Of a stretch of 64,000 nucleotides of DNA, positions 53,626-61,926 are shown one piece after another. The stretch's first letter is position 1, and every line of letters starts with the position of its first letter. A program made the position numbers and the translations under genes. The stretch lies in NCBI GenBank assembly GCA_001766825.1, contig LYOR01000003.1:62001-126000 (forward strand), read 5' to 3'. This stretch comes from Candidatus Syntropharchaeum butanivorans. Its GTDB lineage: Archaea > Halobacteriota > Syntropharchaeia > Syntropharchaeales > Syntropharchaeaceae. The notes beneath the pieces were generated by a model. That model ran no database searches. It was not told where the DNA came from and saw only the letters and a program-made list of their open reading frames with translations.

Positions 53626-54183
53626 ATGAGCTCCACGGTGAGAGCGCACCTGATCATCAGAGGAAGAGTGCAGAAGGCAGGTTATCGAGATTATATCGAT
53701 GAGGTGGCTTTTGATCTCGATCTTAAAGGGTATGTGAAGAACCTTCCAGATAGATCGGTTGAGGTTATCTGTGAGGGAGAGCGAGAGAAAATAGAGCGGT
53801 TTATCGATAAGATCAGGATAAGACAGTATCCGATTTCGGTTGAGGGTATAGAGGTGGATTATTCAGATGCAACCGGTGAATTCAGGGACTTTGAGATCAT
53901 AAGGGAGGAGGACCTGACTGAGGCAGTCTATGAACGAATGGATGCCGCTGCCAGGTATATGCGCGAGATGAACAGGAATCTCGCCGAGAAGATAGATGCA
54001 GGAAGGGAAGAGAACAAACAGGGATTTTCGATGCTTGCTGAGAAGATGGACTCGATCAAGGATGACACATCAGCTATCCGCACCAGCCTCTCCTCACTCG
54101 ATGATCTGAGGATCAAGTATGAAGAGCTGAGGCGTGATATGGCCGAGATAAAGCAGGCGTTGAGGGAGAAGGGGATTGTTTAG
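53626..54183 (+). CDS. Acylphosphatase-domain protein with coiled-coil tail
   Basis: A 185-residue protein. Residues 1-95 form an acylphosphatase fold: the catalytic arginine loop reads RGRVQKAGYRDY (usually RGRVQGVGFR) and the catalytic asparagine is in GYVKNLPDRS. Residues about 100-185 form a long charged coiled coil (MDAAARYMREMNRNLAEKID, then LRIKYEELRRDMAEIKQ). Stand-alone acylphosphatases are about 90 residues, so the tail may mediate oligomerisation or partner binding. It is isolated between terminators and mobile-element debris. Confidence 0.78.
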   Translation: MSSTVRAHLIIRGRVQKAGYRDYIDEVAFDLDLKGYVKNLPDRSVEVICEGEREKIERFIDKIRIRQYPISVEGIEVDYSDATGEFRDFEIIREEDLTEAVYERMDAAARYMREMNRNLAEKIDAGREENKQGFSMLAEKMDSIKDDTSAIRTSLSSLDDLRIKYEELRRDMAEIKQALREKGIV

Positions 54184-54246
54184 GTGAGTTCTGGCCCTCA
54201 GGCTTTTATGGAGATCTTGAGGGAAGTGATTGTGGATTTATTCCTC

Positions 54247-54872
54247 AGAGAACTTTGATTTACCCCCCCTCACCGGTCAAAACCTGAACCAGACCATCTC
54301 ATGAATAACAGGTGCCACTGAGACCGGATCCCCTCCTCAATCCCCCTCCATCATACCTGTTTTTCCCTTCCTGATCAGTAATCTGACGATAGCTTACGCT
54401 AAGCCGCCTCCCGGTGGCTGATCGTACGAAGATGATATAGATCAAAGGCAAACGCGGTGAATATCATCTTCACCGCAACCCTTGCGGGGGGTTGTGACCC
54501 TGAGATGACCTGCACTGAAGACTGTCTTCATCACGGCAAAAGCCCGCTCGATCCGGGCTCTCTTCTTATTTATCCGCCTGTTTCTAAGCTCATCCCTGAT
54601 ATCCAGAGGATGCCCGCGGGTTGCCCGTTTGATCGCAGGCTTTTCCAAAAGCCCACTGAACTTTTACAAAGTTCATCCTCAAATGTCCAGCATTCCGCTA
54701 CGCTCCAGCCGGACTTCCAGCCTTCGGCTGGGTTCTCGCTCGAAGAGCGTAGTCCTACCGCAGGTAGGACATTGGGTGGATGAGGCGGATGCGCCTCATC
54801 CAGGAGGATTTTTGATTTGCCTGTTAATTTGATGGGCTCTGGGAGTGGGTGGGTTTTTTTTCAAAGTTCTCT
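54247..54872 (-). mobile_element. IS5-like element copy E, both ends present, interior rearranged
   Basis: A 626-base element bounded by AGAGAACTTTG (54247) and CAAAGTTCTCT (ending 54872). Its right end and C-terminal transposase are retained, but the N-terminal and central transposase are replaced by hairpins at 54658-54674 (loop TAC), 54717-54731 (loop TTC), 54737-54749 (loop GAA), 54752-54770 (loop GCA) and 54780-54799 (arms ATGAGGCG). Copies D and E share these blocks in order. No target duplication was found at the edges. Confidence 0.82.
54389..54648 (-). pseudogene. IS5-family transposase C-terminus, frameshifted
   Basis: The minus-strand frame reads DELRNRRINKKRARIERAFAVMK and then SAGHLRVTT, the DDE C-terminal part of IS5 transposases. 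In the C6 tract near 54487 one base too many diverts the frame; the other frame continues correctly as VAVKMIFTAFAFDLYHLRT. The N-terminal two thirds are missing. This fragment identifies the family of all five related elements. Confidence 0.72.
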
Positions 54873-54892
54873 TAAGTGCTTTGATGAGAGAT

Positions 54893-55385
54893 AGATCGAT
54901 CTGATACACGTATTCAGAGAAGTGAACTACAAGCTCTGGGAACATGGGGTTGATCTCGATACAGGGAAGGAATATGTTAATGAGGTGAAGAAAATCCTGC
55001 TAAGCTTAAAGAACTCCCTTGAAGAAGATCTTGAAGAGGGAATAAAGCGAGCTGAGCAGGCCATCATGGAATTTGCTGATGAAATGCAGAACAAAGATTC
55101 TGGAAGGTATCAAAGTTTTTCAGAAATTACACAGGGAATATTCTCTTTTGCTTACAGGAAACTCAAAGGCGTGGATATGCCAGGCATAACAACAGGATGG
55201 AGAGGAGGATGAGAGAAATAAGCAAGCGTATGAAGAACAAGTGGATGAGCTGGGGTGTTAAGGGAGCTGAGAATCTCGCAGGTCTTGTAATGAAGAGGAT
55301 ATGTGAAAGAAGTTATTATGAGAGGTTTCCTGAAAAGATTATGAAAAAGGTAAATATCAGGTGGGAGGTGAATTTACACCAATGA
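54893..55385 (+). pseudogene. Transposase-like C-terminal remnant of another element
   Basis: Two frames, one base apart, join at about 55197-55212: REVNYKLWEHGVDLDTG onward to DMPGIT, then ERRMREISKRMKNKWMSWGVKGAENLA. The final pattern (ERRMR, then W-GA-NLA) resembles the C-terminus of ISLre2/UPF0236- or ISH6-like transposases, but the exact family is uncertain. The 5' part ends at copy E, which may have landed inside it: a short frame on its far side (54200-54245, QAFMEILREVIVDLFL) could be the N-terminus. Confidence 0.45.
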
Positions 55386-55431
55386 TGTTACAGGACCAAA
55401 ATATTAATACCTCTCCTGAAGATGGAAGGAT

Positions 55432-56262
55432 GTGAATCTCACCGTTGGTTATTCTCCCTGCCCAAATGATACGTTCATCTTCTATGCCCTGATGCATGGA
55501 CGGATTGAAACAGGGGAGGTTTCCTTACGGGCGGTGGTCGAGGATGTCGAGAGCCTGAACAGGATGGCCCTAAATCGTGCCCTTGATGTTACAAAGGTCT
55601 CATTCCATGCATTTGGGTTTTTGCGGGATCACTATGCGCTTCTTCATGCAGGTGCTGCGCTTGGAAGGGGATGTGGTCCTATCATTGTCTCAAGGGAGAA
55701 GCTTGATCCAGATATGATCAAGAATAAACGCATCGCAGTTCCAGGCACATACACCACCGCAAACCTGCTCCTGAGACTCTTTGAACCAGAGATCAAAGAG
55801 ATCGTCATGATGCCGTTTGATCGGATCATTCCTGCCGTTGCAGCAGGGGAGGTTGACTGTGGGGTTGTAATCCATGAGGGGAGGTTCACATACCGGCTAT
55901 ATGGCCTGAGGGAGGTGATCGATCTTGGAAGGTGGTGGGAAGAGGAGACCGGGCTCTTGATACCGCTTGGAGGGATTATCATCGATCGGAGATTGGGTAA
56001 AGATCTCATTCACAGGTTTGATCGATGGCTCAGAGCGAGCATTCAGTATGCGCTTGAGAGGAAAGATGAGCCGAGGGATTACATCAAACATTTCGCCCAG
56101 GAGATGGATGATAGCGTTATTTCAGAGCACATAGGGCTTTATGTAAACGATTATACGCTTGATATTGGGAAAGATGGAATAAAGGCGGTTGAACAGCTTT
56201 TAAAGATGGGAGAGGAGGCGGGAGTAATACCTCATTCTGATAAGCCGCTTTTTCTCGATTGA
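55432..56262 (+). CDS. mqnD: 1,4-dihydroxy-6-naphthoate synthase (futalosine pathway)
   Basis: A 276-residue periplasmic-binding-protein-fold enzyme. YSPCPNDTFIFYAL at the start, DVTKVSFHAFG, and CGVVIHEGRFTY are the classic MqnD signatures, and length is standard. It catalyses a late step of menaquinone synthesis by the futalosine route. In an archaeon with F420 and multihaem cytochromes, this indicates menaquinone (not only methanophenazine) as a membrane electron carrier. GTG start with GGAAGG upstream. No other mqn gene is in the window. Confidence 0.9.
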   Translation: MNLTVGYSPCPNDTFIFYALMHGRIETGEVSLRAVVEDVESLNRMALNRALDVTKVSFHAFGFLRDHYALLHAGAALGRGCGPIIVSREKLDPDMIKNKRIAVPGTYTTANLLLRLFEPEIKEIVMMPFDRIIPAVAAGEVDCGVVIHEGRFTYRLYGLREVIDLGRWWEEETGLLIPLGGIIIDRRLGKDLIHRFDRWLRASIQYALERKDEPRDYIKHFAQEMDDSVISEHIGLYVNDYTLDIGKDGIKAVEQLLKMGEEAGVIPHSDKPLFLD

Positions 56263-56355
56263 TCACCTTTTTCATGGTGTGCTATCCTGAATAGTTCCAT
56301 CCCGCAGAAGAACACCTCCTGCTGAACTCAAACACCATTTCAGCAGGTAACCCTC

Positions 56356-56874
56356 TCACCGTCTTCTCAGGAAATTGAGGGAGTTGAGAAATGAGGGGAG
56401 ATTGATTACGGGAGTTCGATCAATGGCCTCGGGTCGGTTTGTTGGGCGGGCTACATCATCTCTGGAGATCTCAAAAAGATCGGGTTCCCACTCATCTGTC
56501 TCTTCTATATCTTGAGTTATCTCTTCTTCTGTCCCAGGTTTCCTGTGAGTGTGCCTCCTTCTTTCCTCCCCTTCATCGTGCGGGGCTTTTCTTGAAAGGG
56601 CCGACGCGATTGCATGATCCCTATCTCTTGCACCATTCTTCTTCGCACGCTCATAAACTGACCTGACCTCCTCCTCCAGTCCACACTCCTGTGCCATCTC
56701 AAGTATCTTTGCAAGCTCATCCTCAACCCAGCCGATCTCGGAGTGATGGTTGTAGCCGACCTCATACCCGAGGTTGTAAGCTGATTTAATCAACCTCGAT
56801 TCAGCTTTGTTCAGATCTTTACTGCCCTTTTTCTTACGTTTTTTCAGGAAGAACGACATGAGCATCTCTCTCAC
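56356..56874 (-). CDS. Unknown basic/acidic protein linked to KaiC-like ATPase
   Basis: A 172-residue soluble protein. The N-terminus is very basic (FFLKKRKKKGSK), the middle is helical (LGYEVGYNHHSEIGWVEDELAKILEMAQECG), and the tail is disordered and acidic. No known family was recognised. It overlaps the KaiC-like gene by four bases, so it is probably its dedicated partner or regulator. Confidence 0.55.
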   Translation of the reverse strand: MREMLMSFFLKKRKKKGSKDLNKAESRLIKSAYNLGYEVGYNHHSEIGWVEDELAKILEMAQECGLEEEVRSVYERAKKNGARDRDHAIASALSRKAPHDEGEERRRHTHRKPGTEEEITQDIEETDEWEPDLFEISRDDVARPTNRPEAIDRTPVINLPSFLNSLNFLRRR

Positions 56875-57632
56875 TCTACTTTATCTCCTACAACAATCCC
56901 TTTGCTTGTGAACTCAATTTTTCTCATGTCGCAATCATGCTTTGTCCCACGCATCTTTATCACCTGGATCGCCCTCCTCATCGTGTTCTTCCGGGGGTCG
57001 AAGAAGTTATGCATAAATATCACACCGTCAGCTGCAAAGTGCTCGATCGAGTATGATGAAGGATCTGTCATCTCAGACAGAAGGATTGTTGTACAGCCAA
57101 GGTTCTTTAGATTTCTCATAAAACGACTGATTGATTTTTCTTCTGTTGCATAGTCATCATGCAGGAACCTGATGGCGGATATTGAGTCTATCACCACCCT
57201 CTTGATGTTATGCTCATTCACATACGCCTGGATCTTCTCAAAGATATACCTCGGAGAGGGAATGTCATCACCACCTGCCCCATAATCCTGCACCATATAG
57301 TTAAACTGATCCTGTGTACCGTATGCAGCAGAAGGACCAAGATCAACGAAGTGTAGCTTATCAAGCTCCATCAAACCGGAGATGTTGAAAGGATAGTTCG
57401 ACATATCGGTGATGATATTATCAATACTCTCGTTCAGTGTTATGTATGCGCCGAATGAACCGATCATTGCCCCATGTGATAAAAACTGGACAGAAAATGT
57501 GGTTTTTCCACTTCCCGGTGGGCCAGAAATGACGTAAACCCGCCCCCTCAATAGCCCCCCTCCGATGATCTCATCAAATCCCTTGATACCGGTAGGTTCC
57601 CTAACTGCCTTTATGCCAATACCCCCTTTCAC
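56871..57632 (-). CDS. KaiC-like ATPase, third copy
   Basis: A 253-residue single-domain KaiC/Rad55-type ATPase with intact P-loop GPPGSGKT, catalytic region ITLNESIDN and Walker B RVVIDSISA. The opening GIKGFDEIIGGGL is canonical. Unlike the pair at 4.9-6.4 kb, it has its own small partner and no PAS sensor nearby. GTG start at 57632. Signalling or filament-control role by analogy only. Confidence 0.8.
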   Translation of the reverse strand: MKGGIGIKAVREPTGIKGFDEIIGGGLLRGRVYVISGPPGSGKTTFSVQFLSHGAMIGSFGAYITLNESIDNIITDMSNYPFNISGLMELDKLHFVDLGPSAAYGTQDQFNYMVQDYGAGGDDIPSPRYIFEKIQAYVNEHNIKRVVIDSISAIRFLHDDYATEEKSISRFMRNLKNLGCTTILLSEMTDPSSYSIEHFAADGVIFMHNFFDPRKNTMRRAIQVIKMRGTKHDCDMRKIEFTSKGIVVGDKVE

Positions 57633-57698
57633 AAGCAGTTATTTACTTTTACAACGAAGATCTATAAATTGTTTCTTGGTCCCATGGGGCCTCGGAAA

Positions 57699-58253
57699 TC
57701 AGAGGTTCTCAAGCTGATAGGTGCCTTTGTATCCATCATCCTCCTCAATCCGTTCCTCGAGCCTCAGGAAGACGAGCTGGAGGATGCGTGCATTCTTTTT
57801 CATCCTGAAACCTGCAGGGTTCATCACCAGAAGCAACGCCTCGCTCCTTCCCATATAACCCGCATCCCACACAGCGGTCTCTATCGTGACCCCACACCGA
57901 AGCAGGCTCGATCTCGGGAGCCCAATCGCCATACAATCATGGGGTATCTGAACAACCTCATTGAAGATGACCTTGTAGATCCCCTGCTCAAGCTTGATCC
58001 AGCCATCCTCATCAAACTCAAGCCTCACGGAGCGGGAGATCTTCCGGTCCTTGTTCTCAAAACCAATGGCTCCTGAATCGATGATCTGTTCAACTGCCCT
58101 CAGCGTGAGGTCAACCCCGTTTGGCTGAATCTGAAGATCTGGATCGATCATCTCCTTGACAAGTTCCCTCAACCTTGACCTGGACAGTACGCGTGTACCA
58201 TCTTGCATGATGTAGATCTTGGATCTACAGGGTGATATCTCTTGGCCTTTCAT
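57699..58253 (-). CDS. dut: dUTPase/dCTP deaminase-family enzyme
   Basis: A 184-residue trimeric dUTPase-like protein. Conserved segments are QIQPNGVDLTL, PHDCMAIGLPRSSLLRCGV (RSS motif), TAVWDAGYMGRSE, and NARILQLVF. The QPNGVDLT form is typical of archaeal dUTP nucleotidohydrolases. It lowers dUTP and supplies dUMP, complementing the dCMP deaminase at 45.9 kb. The start could be ATG 58253 (overlapping ccmB) or ATG 58208, where the family core begins. Last gene of the ccmAB transcript. Confidence 0.82.
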   Translation of the reverse strand: MKGQEISPCRSKIYIMQDGTRVLSRSRLRELVKEMIDPDLQIQPNGVDLTLRAVEQIIDSGAIGFENKDRKISRSVRLEFDEDGWIKLEQGIYKVIFNEVVQIPHDCMAIGLPRSSLLRCGVTIETAVWDAGYMGRSEALLLVMNPAGFRMKKNARILQLVFLRLEERIEEDDGYKGTYQLENL

Positions 58254-58927
58254 GAAGCCTCGATCACATACTCAAATGTCAGAAGCGAGATTGTGAGAAA
58301 GAGGATGATATAGACTGTAATTACCACACACTCCTTTTGAACGTCCAGAAGTCCCCCACCATTCAGAACCGTCTTTAGCCCATGAATTGCAGAAGAAAGG
58401 AGAGGAAATATAATTGGAAGGAGAATCACAGGGAACAGAAGCTCTCTTGCCCTTGCATTCAAGATCAAGGCCGAGATTGCGGTACTTACAACGGCAAATC
58501 CTGCAACACCGAGTGTCAAAACGAGAAGCCCCATCAAAAAGCTCCCTTCAAGTGGATAGTCAAGCATCACGATGAAGAGCGGGAATATGATCAGCTCAAC
58601 CATGAAAAGGAGGAGGAAGTTATAGACAATCTTCCCCAGAAGGATTGATTCAGCACTTATCGGGGCAAGCCTCAGGCCATCGAGTGTGCCACGCTCCTCC
58701 TCTGACGTGAAAGCACGAAAGACACCGATCATCCCGACAAATATAATAACCATCCAGAGGAAAGTGGCCCCAACCGCCCTCACGACCGCATCCGATGCGC
58801 CTGTTCCGAAACTCATCAGCATAAGTGCCAAAAGCGCGAAGAGAAGCATAGAGTTCAATGTCTCCCTGCTTCTGAACTCAAGAAGCAGATCCTTCTTCGT
58901 GATTGTCAGGATATCCCTTACCTTCAA
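58250..58927 (-). CDS. ccmB: Haem exporter CcmB-like ABC permease
   Basis: A 225-residue integral membrane protein with six helices. LTITKKDLLLEFRSRETLNSM at the N-terminus, FRAFTSEEERGTLDGLRLAPIS, and the even helix spacing match CcmB. With CcmA it forms the ABC part of cytochrome c maturation system I, needed for the multihaem cytochromes at 21.7-23.4 kb. CcmC/E/F/G are not seen here. Four-base overlaps on both sides. Confidence 0.85.
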   Translation of the reverse strand: MKVRDILTITKKDLLLEFRSRETLNSMLLFALLALMLMSFGTGASDAVVRAVGATFLWMVIIFVGMIGVFRAFTSEEERGTLDGLRLAPISAESILLGKIVYNFLLLFMVELIIFPLFIVMLDYPLEGSFLMGLLVLTLGVAGFAVVSTAISALILNARARELLFPVILLPIIFPLLSSAIHGLKTVLNGGGLLDVQKECVVITVYIILFLTISLLTFEYVIEAS

Positions 58928-59634
58928 TTTTGCTCACCCATAAGATCGATCAGGAGATCCTCGAGATCATGCTCGATGGATTCGATCCTGCCACTGAACA
59001 GGAGTTTTCCACTGCTGAGAACCCCGATTGCATCTGCAATGAGCCTGACCTCATTCACATCATGAGTGGTGATTATGACGGTTCTCCCCTCATCTTTAAA
59101 TCTTCTTATCATCTCATAGAAGTCTCTTCTACCCGGGAGATCAAGCCCTGATGTTGGCTCGTCAAGGATTAAAATCGGGGGGTCATGAAGGAGCGCTCTT
59201 GCAATCGATAGACGCTGCTTCATACCTCTTGAGAATGTTCTGACCTCATCATATCGCCTGGGAAATAGCTTAACGATTTTCAGAGCCTTTTCGACCCGTT
59301 TCTCCCCGTCATCCAGGTGGTAGAGGTTCTTGAAGAAGATCAGGTTTTCTTCTGCGCTTAGATCCTCATATAGAAAGGTCTGGTGGGATATCAGACCTAT
59401 CTTTGCCTTTACTTTCTCCTTCTCTCTCATTATATCATGGCCATCCACAGTTACATCCCCTGATGTCGGTCGCATGATTGTCGCGATGATCTTGACAAGT
59501 GTGGTCTTACCTGCCCCATTTGGTCCGAGAAGTGCGAATGAAAGTCCCCTTGGGATCTCGATACTGACCGAGTCGAGTGCCTTAACATTACCGAACTGCT
59601 TGCATAAGTTTTTTATCGAGATTGCAGAGCCCAT
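58924..59634 (-). CDS. ccmA: ABC ATPase, CcmA-like
   Basis: A 236-residue ATP-binding subunit. Walker A LGPNGAGKTTL, ABC signature TFSRGMKQRLSIAR, Walker B ILILDEPTSGLD and the H-loop TTHDVNE are complete. It is assigned as CcmA by its coupling to ccmB. It energises release of haem chaperone in cytochrome c maturation. It begins a transcript near 59640. Confidence 0.85.
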   Translation of the reverse strand: MGSAISIKNLCKQFGNVKALDSVSIEIPRGLSFALLGPNGAGKTTLVKIIATIMRPTSGDVTVDGHDIMREKEKVKAKIGLISHQTFLYEDLSAEENLIFFKNLYHLDDGEKRVEKALKIVKLFPRRYDEVRTFSRGMKQRLSIARALLHDPPILILDEPTSGLDLPGRRDFYEMIRRFKDEGRTVIITTHDVNEVRLIADAIGVLSSGKLLFSGRIESIEHDLEDLLIDLMGEQN

Positions 59635-59923
59635 TTAACATAAGTTGGATGGAAAACTTAATATACTATTTGTTTTAAGGAGGATTGAGTGGTGGTGTAA
59701 GAGTTGGGGTGATGGTGATGGTTCAGCACTTCAGAGGTAATTGTCATCATTGAGACTTTGGAAGTATAATATGTCACAAAAAGGTATGTAAATAACCACA
59801 AAGGAAAAATATATATACTATGATGAGATAGAGTTAGTTAAAAGGTGATTGTTGCCTGCAAAGAAGTGATGTGGAGGTATATAAACGAGGGAGGAGATAA
59901 GAACCATCCTGAAGCTATGGGGG
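59635..59923. promoter_or_regulatory. Promoter region, two directions
   Basis: A 289-base spacer. The leftward ccmAB operon probably starts near 59640 (TATA-like attaacataag and atatactatttg nearby). A rightward TATA candidate (aaatatatatac) lies at about 59807-59818. A strong ribosome site (GGGAGGAGA, 59888-59896) has no conventional start at the usual distance; the nearest in-frame ATG is at 59924. Confidence 0.4.
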
Positions 59924-60121
59924 ATGGCATACCCCTTTGCGATGGCAATCATCCTCTACATAACCTTCCTGATGATCTTCTTTGCAGAAGAGAAGGCAGC
60001 AGTCATCACGATAAACGAGTATGGAGAGAGTGTGGCAGAGTTCCTCACGATACCAGTGGCACTGGTCTTCGCGGGTATCGGGCAGATTCTACTCGTCAGG
60101 GATGCGTACCCACGCAAATAG
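59924..60121 (+). CDS. Small two-helix membrane protein
   Basis: A 65-residue protein with two hydrophobic helices (about residues 5-21 and 43-58), separated by a polar loop (EEKAAVITINEYGESVAEF). The frame reads back in register to 59885 with plausible coding (TREEIRTILKLWG), so a non-standard start nearer the strong ribosome site is possible. No family was recognised; it could be a small subunit of a membrane complex. Confidence 0.45.
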   Translation: MAYPFAMAIILYITFLMIFFAEEKAAVITINEYGESVAEFLTIPVALVFAGIGQILLVRDAYPRK

Positions 60122-60307
60122 CCATACAGGAGCCTCCTACCTCTATACCACCTCTATATTCCATATGTGAAAGGGTTCATATTCGCCAGAGTTCAAATCA
60201 ACCTGCGTTTGTATTTAACCCTTAAACCTGTATGGTTCGGCGAAATGGGTGCGCATCACTGAAAACAAGATCTGAGAAGAACCAAAATCCTGCTTTTTTT
60301 AAAAAGC

Positions 60308-61843
60308 TTACGTGATCTTTTCGTCGTTCTCTATCCCGATCTTTGAGAAGAAACGGGTTGAAACGGCATCACCAACGAGCTTCAGAAGGCTCTCCTTATC
60401 CTTCATCCCACTGAACACACCAAGCGGCACCTGTGCAGCTCCAGCGGTTGAGTGCCCCCCTGCAGTACCGATATCTCCAAATGCCTCCTGCAGGACCGCC
60501 CCGATATTGACCCTTACATCCTTATTCCTCCCGACTATGTGGATCTTCTTCTCATCGAGCCCGAAGACGATGACCGTGGATATCCCTTCGAGGTTGAGGA
60601 GATAATCTGCTGCCTGAACCAGTGCATCTCTGTCCCTGATAAAACCTACATTGGAGATTAGATAACTGCCCTTTATCATACGGTTTCTTATCGCCTCTCC
60701 GAGCACATCCAGTGTCTCTGTGGACATCGGAGGAGTCTCGATCTGGCTCAGGAGGGTGTGATCAACGAGCGGATAGAGGAAGGCCGCAGCCGTGAGATCT
60801 GCCGGACTTGTGTTTCGTTTAAACCCCTGTGTATCGGTTCTTATTCCATGAAGAAGTGCCGTTGCAAGCTCCTTCTCAATCGGGAGGCCCAGCTGCTGTA
60901 TGTACTTGGTGAGAATCGTGGAGCACGCCCCGGTACCTGGACGTATGTCAATGTAGTATGATGAAAGATCGGTTCTTACCGGAGGGTGGTGATCGATGAT
61001 GATATCAGGCTCAATCCCCTCCGGTAGCGCGTTATTTCCACCCGGAGCTGTATCAATGAGGGCAAACCCTGTGTATTCATCCAGATTGACCTCTTCGATC
61101 CGCTTCATCTCAATATCAAGGAGGTTAACGAAAGCCCGGTTCACCTGGTGTCCCACCTGCCCCTGATAAAGGATATCTGCCTTTGTCCCCACACTATCTG
61201 CTATGTACTTGAGCGCAAGACCGCTTGCGATCGCATCAGGATCAGGGCTATCATGGAGAATGATCCCGAGCTTGCCGTTCCTCATCTCACCAAGCAGCTT
61301 CAGAAGCTTGTCTGTACGTTTGGATAGCGTAACCCCCTCAACCATCCTGATGATCGTCTTTGCAACAACCTCTGCAGGCAGTATAACAGTATCTGCACCT
61401 TTCTCCTTGAGGGTTTCCTGCTCTATCGGATCAACCGCCCTTACAATCACGTATGTCTCCGGTGAAACCTCCTTGATCGTTCCAAGTGCTCGCTGGTTCG
61501 ATACCGGATCATCTCCAAGGACCAAGACTGCGTTGAACTGTGTGCTTCTAAGAATATCACTCAAAAATGTAGGATCGCCTATATCTCCCAGAAAAGCATC
61601 CATATTCTGCTCTCTGAGGCTCTCAACGACCTTCTCATTTATGTCAACGATCAGGACGTTGTACTCATGCTCCTTGAGCCCCTTTGCCGTGGCAAGCCCG
61701 ATGCTCCCACATCCAAGAATGAGGTAAGTCTGGGTACCTGTGTCCTTTATCTTCTGAAGGGGTTCCAGGACGTTTACCTTATCTGCAAGGATGGGAAAAC
61801 CCCCTTTGTGTACCGTCCATTCCAATAATAAGACTACGCACAT
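60308..61843 (-). CDS. RCK/TrkA-N domain fused to DHH phosphodiesterase
   Basis: A 511-residue protein. The N-terminal Rossmann RCK unit (LILGCGSIGLATAKGL; LGDIGDPTFL) covers about residues 35-170. The DHH domain carries SPDPDAIASGLAL, LIDTAPGG and the DHHPP motif, and the DHHA1 domain ends with GGHSTAGAAQ. Related fusions bind or hydrolyse cyclic dinucleotides or act as nanoRNases; no ion channel is joined. Substrate unknown. The start ATG at 61843 has no clear ribosome site. Hairpin-rich T tract at 60285-60305 may end the transcript. Confidence 0.82.
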   Translation of the reverse strand: MCVVLLLEWTVHKGGFPILADKVNVLEPLQKIKDTGTQTYLILGCGSIGLATAKGLKEHEYNVLIVDINEKVVESLREQNMDAFLGDIGDPTFLSDILRSTQFNAVLVLGDDPVSNQRALGTIKEVSPETYVIVRAVDPIEQETLKEKGADTVILPAEVVAKTIIRMVEGVTLSKRTDKLLKLLGEMRNGKLGIILHDSPDPDAIASGLALKYIADSVGTKADILYQGQVGHQVNRAFVNLLDIEMKRIEEVNLDEYTGFALIDTAPGGNNALPEGIEPDIIIDHHPPVRTDLSSYYIDIRPGTGACSTILTKYIQQLGLPIEKELATALLHGIRTDTQGFKRNTSPADLTAAAFLYPLVDHTLLSQIETPPMSTETLDVLGEAIRNRMIKGSYLISNVGFIRDRDALVQAADYLLNLEGISTVIVFGLDEKKIHIVGRNKDVRVNIGAVLQEAFGDIGTAGGHSTAGAAQVPLGVFSGMKDKESLLKLVGDAVSTRFFSKIGIENDEKIT

Positions 61844-61926
61844 ATGGTAGATATAAACCTTTCCCCATCATTTTCACCCAGAACAAATGTGGACCCACAA
61901 TCCCGATACGCTCCTCTGACACCTTT

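Noticed and set aside
59845..60225. 126-residue frame overlapping the small membrane protein
   Set aside because: Composition is not protein-like (many His/Cys/Arg/Pro in no pattern), and the hydrophobic two-helix frame on the same strand is more credible.
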